64,000 bases of DNA, from the NCBI RefSeq assembly GCF_018831085.1, contig NZ_JAGPNM010000009.1:62001-126000 (forward strand). The letters are read 5' to 3'. Source of the DNA: Rheinheimera oceanensis. Its GTDB lineage: Bacteria > Pseudomonadota > Gammaproteobacteria > Enterobacterales > Alteromonadaceae. Positions within the stretch are counted from its first letter, which is position 1, and the number at the start of each line of letters is the position of its first letter. The translations under genes and the position numbers were made by a program. Positions 44,603-53,158 of the stretch are shown piece by piece. A model generated the notes under the pieces. The model had not been told where the DNA came from, did no database searches, and saw only the letters and a program-made list of their open reading frames with translations.

Positions 44603-45874
44603 ATGGCCCAATCCACGTTATTAAAACTCTTTACAGCGTTAATGCTGCTTGGTAGTACAGCACAGGCACAGGACAACACTATGCCGGCCACACGCCATAC
44701 CGACACTATCGTGGTGGGCGCCGGTTGTTTCTGGGGCGTAGAAAAACGCTTTGAAGCTATGGATGGCGTAATAGATGCCGTATCCGGCTATGCCGATGGT
44801 AATGGCGTACAGCCCACATACCGCGCCATTACGCAAAAACGCAACCAGCATAACCCCAACAACCATGCCGAAGTGGTGCAAATTACCTTTAACCCGGCAG
44901 TAATCAGCCTGACTACTTTGCTGCAACGCTACTTTGAAATGCACGACCCGACCCAGCTAAACCGCCAGGGTAATGACATTGGCACTCAGTACCGCTCAAT
45001 TATCCTGACTAACAGCCAGGCACAAGCTGACACCGCCCGGCAGGTGCAGGCAGCGTATCAGTTATTGCTCACCCAAGCCGGTTACGGTGCCATTACCACG
45101 CAAATAAAACCGCTGCGCGAATTTTTCCCGGCCGAGCAGTATCACCAGGACTATATCGCGAAAAACCCCAACGGCTACTGCCCTGATCATTCCACCGGCG
45201 TGCGTTTTAACAGCGACAATAAAAGCCAAACGGCAGCGGTGGATAACAGCACTTTGCTCAGCGGCAAACACATACTGGTGATAGATGCTGAAAACTACTG
45301 CCCGTACTGTGAAAAGTTTAAAGCCGAGGTGGCAAACCATTATCAGGGTGATATTCCGCTGCATTTTCGCTATGCCAACGCAGTTAACGGCTTAACGCTG
45401 ACAACCCCAACCTGGGCTACGCCAACTATTATTTTGCTGCAAGACGGCAAAGAGGTATTTGGCCGCCAGGGCTACTTAAGCCCAGACGAGTTTTATCTGT
45501 TGTTGGGTAAGTTTAAGCTGGGTAATACCGAGGCCTTTGATGTGGCATTTGATAAAGGCACCGATAGCCGCTTTTGCCAGCAATATGAAATTTTTAAAAA
45601 TACCCCGGATGGCGTTTTTACCGACAAGCTAAGCGGGGCGCCACTGTTTGACACCCGTGACCGTTTTGACTCTGGCACCGGCTGGTTGTCCTTTACCAAA
45701 GCGGTAAACGGCGCAGTAATTGAAAAACCGGATAACAGCTACGGCATGCGCCGCACTGAAATTCGCGCCAAAGTATCTGGTATTCATTTGGGGCATGTAT
45801 TTAACGACGGCCCCAATGGCCGCCCGCGCTATTGTATTAACGCCACTGTACTGGACTTTGTACCGCGTGGTTAA
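44603..45874 (+). CDS. msrAB: trifunctional methionine sulfoxide reductase: MsrA-thioredoxin-MsrB fusion
   Basis: A 423-residue exported protein (signal peptide ending STAQAQ). Residues 33-205 are MsrA with catalytic GCFWG (Cys42). Residues about 215-305 are a thioredoxin/glutaredoxin-like domain with CPYC (233-236) and a cis-Pro element (TPTIILL). Residues about 310-423 are MsrB with the FDSGTGWLSF motif, HLGHVFNDGP and catalytic RYCIN (Cys411). MsrB lacks the two CxxC zinc pairs, which is a known subtype. Both stereoisomers of Met sulfoxide should be repaired in the periplasm, with the middle domain as a possible built-in reductant. Confidence 0.93.
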   Translation: MAQSTLLKLFTALMLLGSTAQAQDNTMPATRHTDTIVVGAGCFWGVEKRFEAMDGVIDAVSGYADGNGVQPTYRAITQKRNQHNPNNHAEVVQITFNPAVISLTTLLQRYFEMHDPTQLNRQGNDIGTQYRSIILTNSQAQADTARQVQAAYQLLLTQAGYGAITTQIKPLREFFPAEQYHQDYIAKNPNGYCPDHSTGVRFNSDNKSQTAAVDNSTLLSGKHILVIDAENYCPYCEKFKAEVANHYQGDIPLHFRYANAVNGLTLTTPTWATPTIILLQDGKEVFGRQGYLSPDEFYLLLGKFKLGNTEAFDVAFDKGTDSRFCQQYEIFKNTPDGVFTDKLSGAPLFDTRDRFDSGTGWLSFTKAVNGAVIEKPDNSYGMRRTEIRAKVSGIHLGHVFNDGPNGRPRYCINATVLDFVPRG

Positions 45875-45875
45875 T

Positions 45876-46763
45876 TTATAGCCGGACAGCCTCAGCTACA
45901 GCCACCACAGCCTTCGCCGGTTTATGCCGTAGCGCCAGCAGCAAACCGGTAATAATAATCAACAGCACACCGCCAAGCTGCAGTGTGCTTAAACTTTCGT
46001 TAAACAGCCACCAGCCGGCAATGATTACCGTAACCGGTTCCAGATAAGCCAGCGTAGCATAAACACGGGTAGGTAAATGCTCCAGCGCAATGATGGCGCA
46101 GTATATCGCGATAAAACCGGGGAAAATACCCGCCAGTGCTATCCAGATAATATCATCCGGTTTGGGTAAGCTTATGCCGGTAAGAAATGGTAGCACGCAA
46201 CAAGCGCCTATTATTAGCTGGTAAAATGTGCGCAATAATTGCGAATGTGCAGGCAAAGCGCGGCGGTTTAGCAGCAAAAAACCGCTATAAGCAAACAGCG
46301 ACAGCAAGCCAAAAATAAGGCCCGGCAGCTGCGCGGTGTCTAACACCAGATCAAACTTAAATTGCTGCAACATGGCAAAGCCAAGAAATGACAGCACAAT
46401 CAGGCTGCTGTCGGGTAAATCGAGCCTTTCTTGTAACAACCAATGGGCAATAAAAGCCGACAGCGGTGGCGCCAGGTACACCAGCATAATGGCGTTAGCC
46501 AGGCTGATATATTCAATAGCCGTTAAAAAGCTCAGCATAAAACCGGCCAGCAGTACGCCGTTAACCGCCATACGCCAGTCTGGCTTGCCTTTTAGTGCAG
46601 CCAGCTTGCCGGTAAGCGTAACAAACAGCAGCAAACACAAGCCGCCAACAAATAGACGATAAAAGGTCAGCTCTGCTGCCGCTAAGCCACTAAAGCGGGC
46701 AATAATACCGCTGCTGGCCATCGCTACTGCTGATACCAACGCGAGAAAAACGTATAAACCCAT
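45876..46763 (-). CDS. EamA/DMT-family transporter
   Basis: A 295-residue inner-membrane protein with ten hydrophobic segments in two EamA repeats; the second half has YATLAYLEPVTVIIAGWWLF, a usual EamA element. DMT exporters move amino acids or metabolites; this one's substrate is unknown. It ends one base after the msrAB stop, convergent. Confidence 0.87.
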   Translation of the reverse strand: MGLYVFLALVSAVAMASSGIIARFSGLAAAELTFYRLFVGGLCLLLFVTLTGKLAALKGKPDWRMAVNGVLLAGFMLSFLTAIEYISLANAIMLVYLAPPLSAFIAHWLLQERLDLPDSSLIVLSFLGFAMLQQFKFDLVLDTAQLPGLIFGLLSLFAYSGFLLLNRRALPAHSQLLRTFYQLIIGACCVLPFLTGISLPKPDDIIWIALAGIFPGFIAIYCAIIALEHLPTRVYATLAYLEPVTVIIAGWWLFNESLSTLQLGGVLLIIITGLLLALRHKPAKAVVAVAEAVRL

Positions 46764-46842
46764 CGTAACGATAACCTGCTGCTTGGGGAGGGATAAGATT
46801 TACGGCGTGTCGGTGTGAGTAAATGTTATCCCTTAGCTAAAG

Positions 46843-46867
46843 AAACCGGCAGATTATGCCGGTTTTT
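46843..46867 (-). terminator. terminator after ppc
   Basis: AAACCGGC and GCCGGTTT flank a 7-base loop about 20 bases past the ppc stop; the minus-strand transcript continues TTTCTTTAG. Confidence 0.75.
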
Positions 46868-46885
46868 CTGGTAACACACGAGTCT

Positions 46886-49516
46886 CTAGCCTGAATTTCG
46901 CATACCGGCGGCAATACCGGCAATAGTCACCATTAACGCCCGGCTAATCATCGGGTTTACCCGCTCGGGCTGGTGCCGCACACGGTACAACAGTTCGGCT
47001 TGCAGAATATGCAGCGGGTCTACATAAGTATTGCGCAGCATGATCGATTCTCTAATCCAGCTTTCTTTTGCCATCAACGTATCGCTGTGAATAAGCTTGA
47101 GCAGCAACTGGCGATCATCAGCCAACTGGCTGCGCAGGCTTTGGCCTAAATGCTTCAGCTCATCTGGTACCAGCACTTTGTCATAATAAGCTGCTATTTC
47201 GCTGTCGGCTTTTAAAAACACCATTTCCAGCATCGACATGCGGGTAGCAAAAAATGGCCATTGTTGCTGCATTTCATCCAGCAAAGCGGCTTTGTCCTGC
47301 TTGGCAGCGTTGGCTAAAGCCCCGCCTGCCCCGAGCCAGGCGGGTAACATTAAACGGTTTTGCGACCAGGCGAAAATCCACGGTATGGCCCGCAGGCTCT
47401 CCACGCCGCCGCTGGGGTTACGTTTGGCCGGGCGGCTGCCAAGCGGTAACTGGCCCAGCTCCTGCTCGGGCGTGGCAGCTCGGAAATAGGGCACAAAGTC
47501 TTTATTGTGCCGTACCACACCGCGGTAAACTTCGCAGGAGTCATCTGCCAGTTGCTGCATTAAATCGCGCCAGCTTTGTTTTGGCACCGGTGGCGGTAAT
47601 AACATACCTTCGAGCACGGCGCTGGCGTACAACGCCAGGCTGCGCTCGGCTAATTTTGGCAGGCCAAACTTAAAGCGGATCATCTCGCCCTGCTCGGTTA
47701 CCCGCAAGCCACCGGCCAGTGAACCGGGCGGTTGCGATAAAATAGCGGCATGCGCCGGGCCACCGCCACGGCCGATAGTACCGCCACGGCCGTGAAACAA
47801 CGTAAGCTGCACCTTGGCTTGCTGGCAAATGGCAACCAACGCTTCCTGAGCACTGTACTGCGCCCAGGCCGCAGCGAATACCCCGGCATCTTTGGCCGAA
47901 TCGGAGTAGCCAATCATCACTTCCTGTTTGCCGTTAATATAACCACGGTACCAGTCGATGCTAAGCAGTTTGCGCATACAATCCGGCGCATTTTGCAAAT
48001 CACTTAAGGTTTCAAACAAGGGGGCTACCGGCATCGGAAAGCTGATACCGGCTTCTTTTAACAGCAGTTGTACTGCCAGCACATCTGACGGTTTGCCGGC
48101 CATGGAAATAACATAAGTGCTTAGCGCTTCGCTGCCATGGCGGGCAACAATATCGCAGGTGTCCAGTACTTCCTGCACATCAGCAGACGGCTGCCAGCTT
48201 TTCGGAAACAACGGCCGCCGGTTTGCCAGCTCGGCCAGCAAGAACGCCTGGCGGGCGTCTTCATCCCAGGCGGCATAATCACCCAGCCCCAGGTGCCGGG
48301 TTAATTCAGCAAATACCTGTGCATGACGGCCTGCATCCTGGCGAATATCAAGTTTGAGCAGGGTTAAGCCAAAGGCGTAAGCACGGCGGATGGTATCAAG
48401 CAACCTGCCGTTGGCGATAACCGCCATACCGCAGTCAAGTAATGACTGATAACACAGCAGTAACGGCTCAAGTAATTGCTGGTTATGCCAGATTAAATCC
48501 TGTGGCCGCTGCAAACGGTCATGCTTTAATGCTTCGGTTAACCAGTCACGGCTGTGTAGTAAACCGGCCCGCAGTTTATTCAGGATATAACGGTAAGGCT
48601 CACTGGCCTCGCCTGCAGCTTCGCGCAGTGCCGGGTTAGCCTGATACATAGACAATTCACTGCCGAGCATATCCAGATCTTTAGCGAATAAGTCTGCCGC
48701 TTTCCAGCGGCTGAGCAACAGCACCTGACGGGTAACTTTAGCGGTAACAAAAGGGTTGCCGTCACGATCTCCGCCCATCCAGGAGGAAAATTTTACCGGT
48801 GCGGCATCCAGTGCTAAACCTTTGCCGGTGGCATCTACTAATTTGGTATCCAGTTCACGCAGAAAGTCCGGGATGGCCTGCCATAATGAACTTTCAATCA
48901 CGGCAAAGCCTGATTTGGCTTCATCTACCGGTGTTGGCCGCTGCTCGCGAATTTCATTGGTGTGCCAGGCCTGGGCAATCAGCTCACTTAAGCGCAGTTC
49001 TACTTTTTGCTGCTGCGCTGCGCTTAGTTCTTGCTCCAGCTCAGTTAAACAAGCAGCGATTTCGGTAAGTTTATGAATAAGAGTGCGGCGCGATACTTCG
49101 GTCGGGTGTGCAGTGAGCACCAGCTCTATTGATAAGCTGGCCACGGCCTGCTCAACTTTAGTTTGCTCCAGCTGTTTTTGCTGCAGCAAGCTAAACAACT
49201 CATCCAGTGGCTCCGGCTTTTCAATGCTGGCATGGCCAATACGGCTGACAGTATGGTGTTGCTCGGCCAGGTTAGCTAGATTTAAAAACTGGGCAAAAGC
49301 CCGTGCAACCGGCAAAAGCTCGTCATCGGTTAAGCTGCGTAGTACCTGTTTAAGTTTATCAGCCTGCGCTTCATCGCCTTGACGCGCAGCCTTGGATAAT
49401 AACCGGATCTGCTCTACCCGCTCCAGTACAGCCTCGCCCAACTGACCACGAATGGTGTCGCCCAGCTTTGTTCCCAGCAAGCCAACATTGGCTTTCAGTG
49501 CTGCGTAATGATCCAT
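46886..49516 (-). CDS. ppc: phosphoenolpyruvate carboxylase
   Basis: An 876-residue anaplerotic enzyme adding bicarbonate to PEP to give oxaloacetate. The catalytic motifs LTAHPTEVSRRT (His near 136), GYSDSAKDAG, the mobile loop FHGRGGTIGRGGGPAH and the C-terminal GMRNSG are all present. Length is normal (E. coli 883). Monocistronic, with a terminator. Confidence 0.98.
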   Translation of the reverse strand: MDHYAALKANVGLLGTKLGDTIRGQLGEAVLERVEQIRLLSKAARQGDEAQADKLKQVLRSLTDDELLPVARAFAQFLNLANLAEQHHTVSRIGHASIEKPEPLDELFSLLQQKQLEQTKVEQAVASLSIELVLTAHPTEVSRRTLIHKLTEIAACLTELEQELSAAQQQKVELRLSELIAQAWHTNEIREQRPTPVDEAKSGFAVIESSLWQAIPDFLRELDTKLVDATGKGLALDAAPVKFSSWMGGDRDGNPFVTAKVTRQVLLLSRWKAADLFAKDLDMLGSELSMYQANPALREAAGEASEPYRYILNKLRAGLLHSRDWLTEALKHDRLQRPQDLIWHNQQLLEPLLLCYQSLLDCGMAVIANGRLLDTIRRAYAFGLTLLKLDIRQDAGRHAQVFAELTRHLGLGDYAAWDEDARQAFLLAELANRRPLFPKSWQPSADVQEVLDTCDIVARHGSEALSTYVISMAGKPSDVLAVQLLLKEAGISFPMPVAPLFETLSDLQNAPDCMRKLLSIDWYRGYINGKQEVMIGYSDSAKDAGVFAAAWAQYSAQEALVAICQQAKVQLTLFHGRGGTIGRGGGPAHAAILSQPPGSLAGGLRVTEQGEMIRFKFGLPKLAERSLALYASAVLEGMLLPPPVPKQSWRDLMQQLADDSCEVYRGVVRHNKDFVPYFRAATPEQELGQLPLGSRPAKRNPSGGVESLRAIPWIFAWSQNRLMLPAWLGAGGALANAAKQDKAALLDEMQQQWPFFATRMSMLEMVFLKADSEIAAYYDKVLVPDELKHLGQSLRSQLADDRQLLLKLIHSDTLMAKESWIRESIMLRNTYVDPLHILQAELLYRVRHQPERVNPMISRALMVTIAGIAAGMRNSG

Positions 49517-49644
49517 TGTCGTTGCCTCTGTTACCCACGTTGCACCACCCTAGCGCGTTATGTTCAGGTACTCAACAATGATTGATTACAAAATGGGCAA
49601 CGAAATTGGTAAGACCAAATAGCCAAGATTTGTTTACCCGCTAC

Positions 49645-49670
49645 GGAATAAAACCTCAGGCTGTCGCGTT
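49645..49670 (+). promoter_or_regulatory. putative ECF-type promoter of the secreted-protein gene
   Basis: GGAAT (49645-49649), 17 bases, then CGTT (49667-49670) followed by ATC. The same GGAAT-N16/17-CGTTA arrangement precedes the sigma operon and the S8 protease gene in this locus. GGAA(T/C) -35 and CGT(T/C) -10 elements are typical of ECF sigma factors. The gene starts 37 bases further on. Confidence 0.7.
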
Positions 49671-49707
49671 ATCGCTATGTCACTGACGACATAAAGAGGA
49701 CTTAAAG

Positions 49708-50241
49708 ATGAAAACCTTACTTACACCAAGCCTGATCGCCCTTACCTGTTGTTCTGCTTTCGCCAGCGCCGATATGTCGCTATCGGCACAAAGCACTAAC
49801 GACAGCCAGTTGCAGCTGACGGTTAACCAGCCGGCCATTGTTGGCAACAACACCAACAGTAATACCAGTACTAACCAGCAAAGCCAGTTACAGGCCGGCA
49901 CCGGTGCCAGCCAAACCGTACAGCCCACGCTGCTAGCAACAGCACATGCTGATAGCAGCGTGGATACTCAAATACAAAACAGCCTGCAGCTGAGCACTAA
50001 TCTGTTATCAAAAACCACTGATGTGGCGGATCTCGCCCAGCAAATCAGCAGTAATATTGCAGCAAATGCCAGCCAGGCTACTGACGTTGCCAGCACGGTG
50101 CAGCAACAAATTCTCGGTAACGTTAATCAGGCATTGCAACAAGACGCCTCGGCCAGCGTAGCGCAAAGCGTGAGTCAGGCCGTAAGCGCTGAGGTATCAA
50201 ATACTGTGCGTAGCAGCATTACGCTGGCTACCGGTCTGTAA
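49708..50241 (+). CDS. secreted Ser/Asn/Gln/Ala-rich protein of unknown function
   Basis: A 177-residue exported protein: signal peptide (LLTPSLIALTCCSAFASA), then a low-complexity body rich in Ser, Thr, Asn, Gln and Ala. Residues 25-75 are Asn/Thr/Gln-rich and may be disordered; residues 85-170 have a heptad-like pattern of Val, Leu and Ile and could be helical. There is no cysteine after the signal peptide. AGAGGA lies before the ATG and an ECF-type promoter upstream. I recognise no family. It may be a product handled by the barrel protein or the S8 protease of this locus; that is a guess. Confidence 0.7.
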   Translation: MKTLLTPSLIALTCCSAFASADMSLSAQSTNDSQLQLTVNQPAIVGNNTNSNTSTNQQSQLQAGTGASQTVQPTLLATAHADSSVDTQIQNSLQLSTNLLSKTTDVADLAQQISSNIAANASQATDVASTVQQQILGNVNQALQQDASASVAQSVSQAVSAEVSNTVRSSITLATGL

Positions 50242-50249
50242 ATCATCAG

Positions 50250-50277
50250 GCGCCGGCCTCTGGCCGGTGCGCTTTTT
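50250..50277 (+). terminator. hairpin with T-run between the secreted-protein and barrel genes
   Basis: GCGCCGGCC pairs (one G-T) with GGCCGGTGC across a TCT loop and is followed by GC and T5. It lies 20 bases before the barrel gene start and could lower the expression of that gene relative to the first. Confidence 0.8.
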
Positions 50278-50296
50278 GCTGCTCTGGAGAGTTATC

Positions 50297-51205
50297 ATGC
50301 TAGTAACAGCCCGCCTTGGCGCTCTGGCTGCCCTTTTCTGCTTGCCTTACCTACCAGCGGCTGCCAATGCCAGCGGCTGGGCATTTTCCGGCAAGGCCCG
50401 CGCCGGTGCTGAACATCAGTCTAACGTCAACGTTAAAGAGCTGGAGCAAGCCAGTGGCCAGGCCGATACCGCCCGCCTACTGGAAGCTGAGCTGACGGCC
50501 AGTTGGCAAGCAAAGCCCGCGGTGCGCCTGCGCAGCGGCTACAGTATAAGGGATAAGCATTATCAGCAGTCGGACAGCTTCGACAGCCGTTTGCATTTAG
50601 CTTATCTGGATGCCAGCTATCAGTTAGGCCAAACCGTACTTGGCAGCCATGTTTACTACGCTCGGGCCGACTTAGCTGACGTTAAGTTATTAACGCTGAG
50701 CCAGGCCAGTGTCTACGCCATGCATAGCGTTGATGACAGCTGGTTTATCCGCCCGGCACTGACCGTAGCGGATAAAGCATTCAGCCAGCTAGCCGGGCGT
50801 GATGCCAGCAGTGTGAAACTCAGTACTGACTCTTTCTGGTTTTTTAATGCCGGTAAACGTTTTATCTCGGTCGGTTTGCAGTATGAGCAGGAACACAGCC
50901 GTGCTGTAACATTTCGCTACCAGGCGCCCGGCGTAAGTATCAGGCTGTCGGATAATTTCATCCTGTGGCAATTTAACCAACAAGTGCAACTGGCTGCTAA
51001 ACTCAGCCGGCGCAGCTACCACCATAGCGCAGAGCTGGCAACGCGCAATGACACTCATAGCCAGTTGGAAGCACGCTGGCAATTTGAGCTGAATAACCAG
51101 TTTGCCATCCTGACAGCGCTGGAATACAGCGACTTCAGTTCAACGCTGGACAGTGCCAATTACCACGAAACCCGCAGTTCGGTGTCACTGCAACTGAGCT
51201 TTTAA
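50297..51205 (+). CDS. outer-membrane beta-barrel protein of unknown function
   Basis: A 302-residue protein with a signal peptide (MLVTARLGALAALFCL to about AANA). The mature part alternates polar and hydrophobic residues in strand-length segments (SGKARAGAEHQSNVNV, VRLRSGYSIRDKHY, LHLAYLDASYQLG, ISVGLQYEQEHSRAV) and ends SVSLQLSF with the terminal Phe expected for an outer-membrane barrel. Somewhat like SLAM/DUF560-type barrels, but I cannot confirm the family. Start at 50297 has GGAGAG upstream; a GTG at 50267 inside the terminator is less likely. It ends 21 bases into the convergent protease gene. Confidence 0.72.
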   Translation: MLVTARLGALAALFCLPYLPAAANASGWAFSGKARAGAEHQSNVNVKELEQASGQADTARLLEAELTASWQAKPAVRLRSGYSIRDKHYQQSDSFDSRLHLAYLDASYQLGQTVLGSHVYYARADLADVKLLTLSQASVYAMHSVDDSWFIRPALTVADKAFSQLAGRDASSVKLSTDSFWFFNAGKRFISVGLQYEQEHSRAVTFRYQAPGVSIRLSDNFILWQFNQQVQLAAKLSRRSYHHSAELATRNDTHSQLEARWQFELNNQFAILTALEYSDFSSTLDSANYHETRSSVSLQLSF

Positions 51206-52546
51206 CGGCGCGCTGAGCAAGCCAAAACCAAACTGACTGTCTTTACCTGGCGGGCCGACGTCGCGGGCCCGCTGCGTTAATTGTTGTTTGATCTGTGCCA
51301 GCGTCAGTTCCGGCACCTCTGCCAGTAAACAGGCTACCGCTGCGCTGACGACCGGCGCAGCTAACGAGGTGCCGCTTTGGTGCGTCACAGCACCGCTAAC
51401 GCTTAGTACCGGCACTTTTACGCCGACAGCTGCATAATCGATATAGTCACCCTGATTTGCCCAGCGATACAGCTGCAACTGCTGATCGACCGCCGTCACT
51501 GCGATCACGTCAGGATAGGCCGCCGGATACAATGCCGCAGCTGTCGGCCCGCCATTACCAGCTGCCGCTACCAACACTACCTGCTGCTGTGCCAGCTGCG
51601 CCACAGTCAATGCCAGCACCGGATTATCCGGCCCGGTCAGGCTCATATTAATCACCTTAACCTGTTGACCTGCTAACCAGTTCAGCGCCGTTAACACATG
51701 CGCCAGAGTGGCAGATTGCAAAAAATCACTGCTGGCGTAAAAGGCGCTGGCGCTGTACAGCGTCAGCTGCGGTAATAAGGCAGGGTTACCGTCAGCCCGG
51801 GCGGCCAGCACACTGGCCACTGCTGTGCCATGGCTGTAGGTGGGCGTAATGTCGGCCGGTAAGAAGTTTTGCTGCAGCAGGCGAAATTGTCCCGTTGCCA
51901 GCGCCGGCAACCCGGTGGCTACCGCGGTATCTACCATCCCCAGCGTTACCGGTTGCTCGCACATCGCAGTTGGCAGGGCTGCCGCTGTGCCATCTGCTGT
52001 ATCGCTCAGCTGCGGCTGATACAGATGATTGCGTCCGATAAAACGGGCTAACTCTGCGTTAAATTGCCGGCTCAGGGCTGTGGCCGAGTCCAGCTCCGCC
52101 GGCAATTTCAGCTGCAGTAGCAGCAACCCCAGCGCCTGCAGCTCGGTGCTAGTATGTACAAACTGCTGCAGCTGCGGCCAACGTGCGCTTAACTGCTGCC
52201 ACTCCTGGGCCGACAGCAACAACAACCACTCGCGTTCTACCGCGCGAAAGCCGAGCTCTACTTCTACCTCGCGCCAGCCCAGCTGGCCGCTATGACTTAG
52301 CACATCCAGCGTTTTGGGCAAAATCGTCAGTGGATCTGGCAAAGCCGCCTTTTCTGCCAGCTGGTGCAGCAGATGTTGATGTTGCGTCTGTTGCAGCGCT
52401 TGCTGCTGCAACAGCTCAGCTTGACGCTGCACACGCTCGGTTACGGGTGCTACCACCTGGGGTAGCGGTTCAACCGGCAACACCTGGCTGTAACCGGGTA
52501 AGACCGATATCAGCAATAAGGCCGCTGAAAAATGTGGTGTTTGCAT
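51185..52546 (-). CDS. exported S8 (subtilisin-like) serine protease
   Basis: A 453-residue subtilase with a signal peptide (SAALLLISVLPGYS). An N-terminal region of about 190 residues, glutamine/leucine-rich, precedes the catalytic domain and may be a propeptide or inhibitory region. The catalytic residues are Asp206 (GMVDTAV), His239 (YSHGTAVAS), oxyanion Asn331 (AAGNGGP) and Ser394 (SGTSLAAPVV), all present. It has its own ECF-type promoter, divergent from the sigma factor. Periplasmic or surface action is expected. A role in switching the sigma/anti-sigma pair, or in processing the neighbouring secreted protein, is possible but unproven. Confidence 0.88.
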   Translation of the reverse strand: MQTPHFSAALLLISVLPGYSQVLPVEPLPQVVAPVTERVQRQAELLQQQALQQTQHQHLLHQLAEKAALPDPLTILPKTLDVLSHSGQLGWREVEVELGFRAVEREWLLLLSAQEWQQLSARWPQLQQFVHTSTELQALGLLLLQLKLPAELDSATALSRQFNAELARFIGRNHLYQPQLSDTADGTAAALPTAMCEQPVTLGMVDTAVATGLPALATGQFRLLQQNFLPADITPTYSHGTAVASVLAARADGNPALLPQLTLYSASAFYASSDFLQSATLAHVLTALNWLAGQQVKVINMSLTGPDNPVLALTVAQLAQQQVVLVAAAGNGGPTAAALYPAAYPDVIAVTAVDQQLQLYRWANQGDYIDYAAVGVKVPVLSVSGAVTHQSGTSLAAPVVSAAVACLLAEVPELTLAQIKQQLTQRARDVGPPGKDSQFGFGLLSAPLKAQLQ

Positions 52547-52583
52547 GTTATGCCCTGCAACTTAAGTCAGTAGTTACAACAGT

Positions 52584-52608
52584 AACGGCTGGTAGAAAAA
52601 AAAATTCC
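52584..52608 (-). promoter_or_regulatory. putative ECF-type promoter of the S8 protease gene
   Basis: On the minus strand GGAAT (52608-52604), 16 bases including a T-run, then CGTT (52587-52584) followed by ACT. It lies 37 bases before the protease ATG and only 9 bases from the oppositely directed copy that serves the sigma gene. Confidence 0.65.
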
Positions 52609-52617
52609 GTATAGGCT

Positions 52618-52643
52618 GGAATAACTTTTGCTGTTGAACCGTT
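52618..52643 (+). promoter_or_regulatory. putative ECF-type promoter of the sigma/anti-sigma operon
   Basis: GGAAT (52618-52622), 17 bases, CGTT (52640-52643) then ATC: the same pattern, including the bases after CGTT, as the promoter at 49645. This implies autoregulation by the sigma factor. Confidence 0.7.
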
Positions 52644-52672
52644 ATCAGGGTAAACAGGAGTATAACCTAATC

Positions 52673-53158
52673 ATGAAAGCAGAACTAAAACAGCTGTTAC
52701 CGGCGCTGCGGCGCTTTGCCTACTCACTGACAGGCAGCATGGCTGACGCCGATGACTTGCTGCAAAACACCGTATTACGGCTGCTAAATACGCCGCCAGA
52801 CGAGGGCGTACCATTGCCACGATGGGCATTTAAAGTCTGCCGTAACTTGTGGATCGATGACTACCGCGCGCAAAAGGTGCGCCAGCAGGCAACACAACAG
52901 GTCGATTTACAGCAGGAAAATTTTAGCGACGGCGAACAGGATATGCTGAACGAAATTCAGCTAGGTGAAGTTAACGCCGCCATGAACACCCTGCCCGATG
53001 AGCAGCGCGAGGTCTTATCGCTGGTGGCAGTGCGGGGCTTAAGTTATCAGGAAGCCGCCACTGTGTTGGCAATACCGGCCGGCACTATTATGAGCCGCCT
53101 GGCCCGCGCCCGCGTGGCTATGGTTAACGCACTAAAACTGAACGGAGGCCTGGCATGA
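52673..53158 (+). CDS. ECF-family RNA polymerase sigma factor
   Basis: A 161-residue sigma70-family factor with region 2 (LLPALRRFAYSLTGSMADAD, DLLQNTVLRLL, FKVCRNLWIDDYR) and region 4 (LPDEQREVLSLVAVRGLSY, IPAGTIMSRLARAR). The lack of regions 1 and 3 and the size put it in the ECF group. Start at 52673: AGGAG is 12 bases upstream, which is long but no better start is seen. The stop overlaps the anti-sigma start (ATGATG). Probable targets are the three GGAAT-CGTTA promoters in this locus, itself included. Confidence 0.93.
   Translation: MKAELKQLLPALRRFAYSLTGSMADADDLLQNTVLRLLNTPPDEGVPLPRWAFKVCRNLWIDDYRAQKVRQQATQQVDLQQENFSDGEQDMLNEIQLGEVNAAMNTLPDEQREVLSLVAVRGLSYQEAATVLAIPAGTIMSRLARARVAMVNALKLNGGLA

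Noticed and set aside
48800..49068. Open frames opposite ppc on the plus strand
   Set aside because: They are mirror frames of a highly conserved gene and lack starts and motifs of their own.
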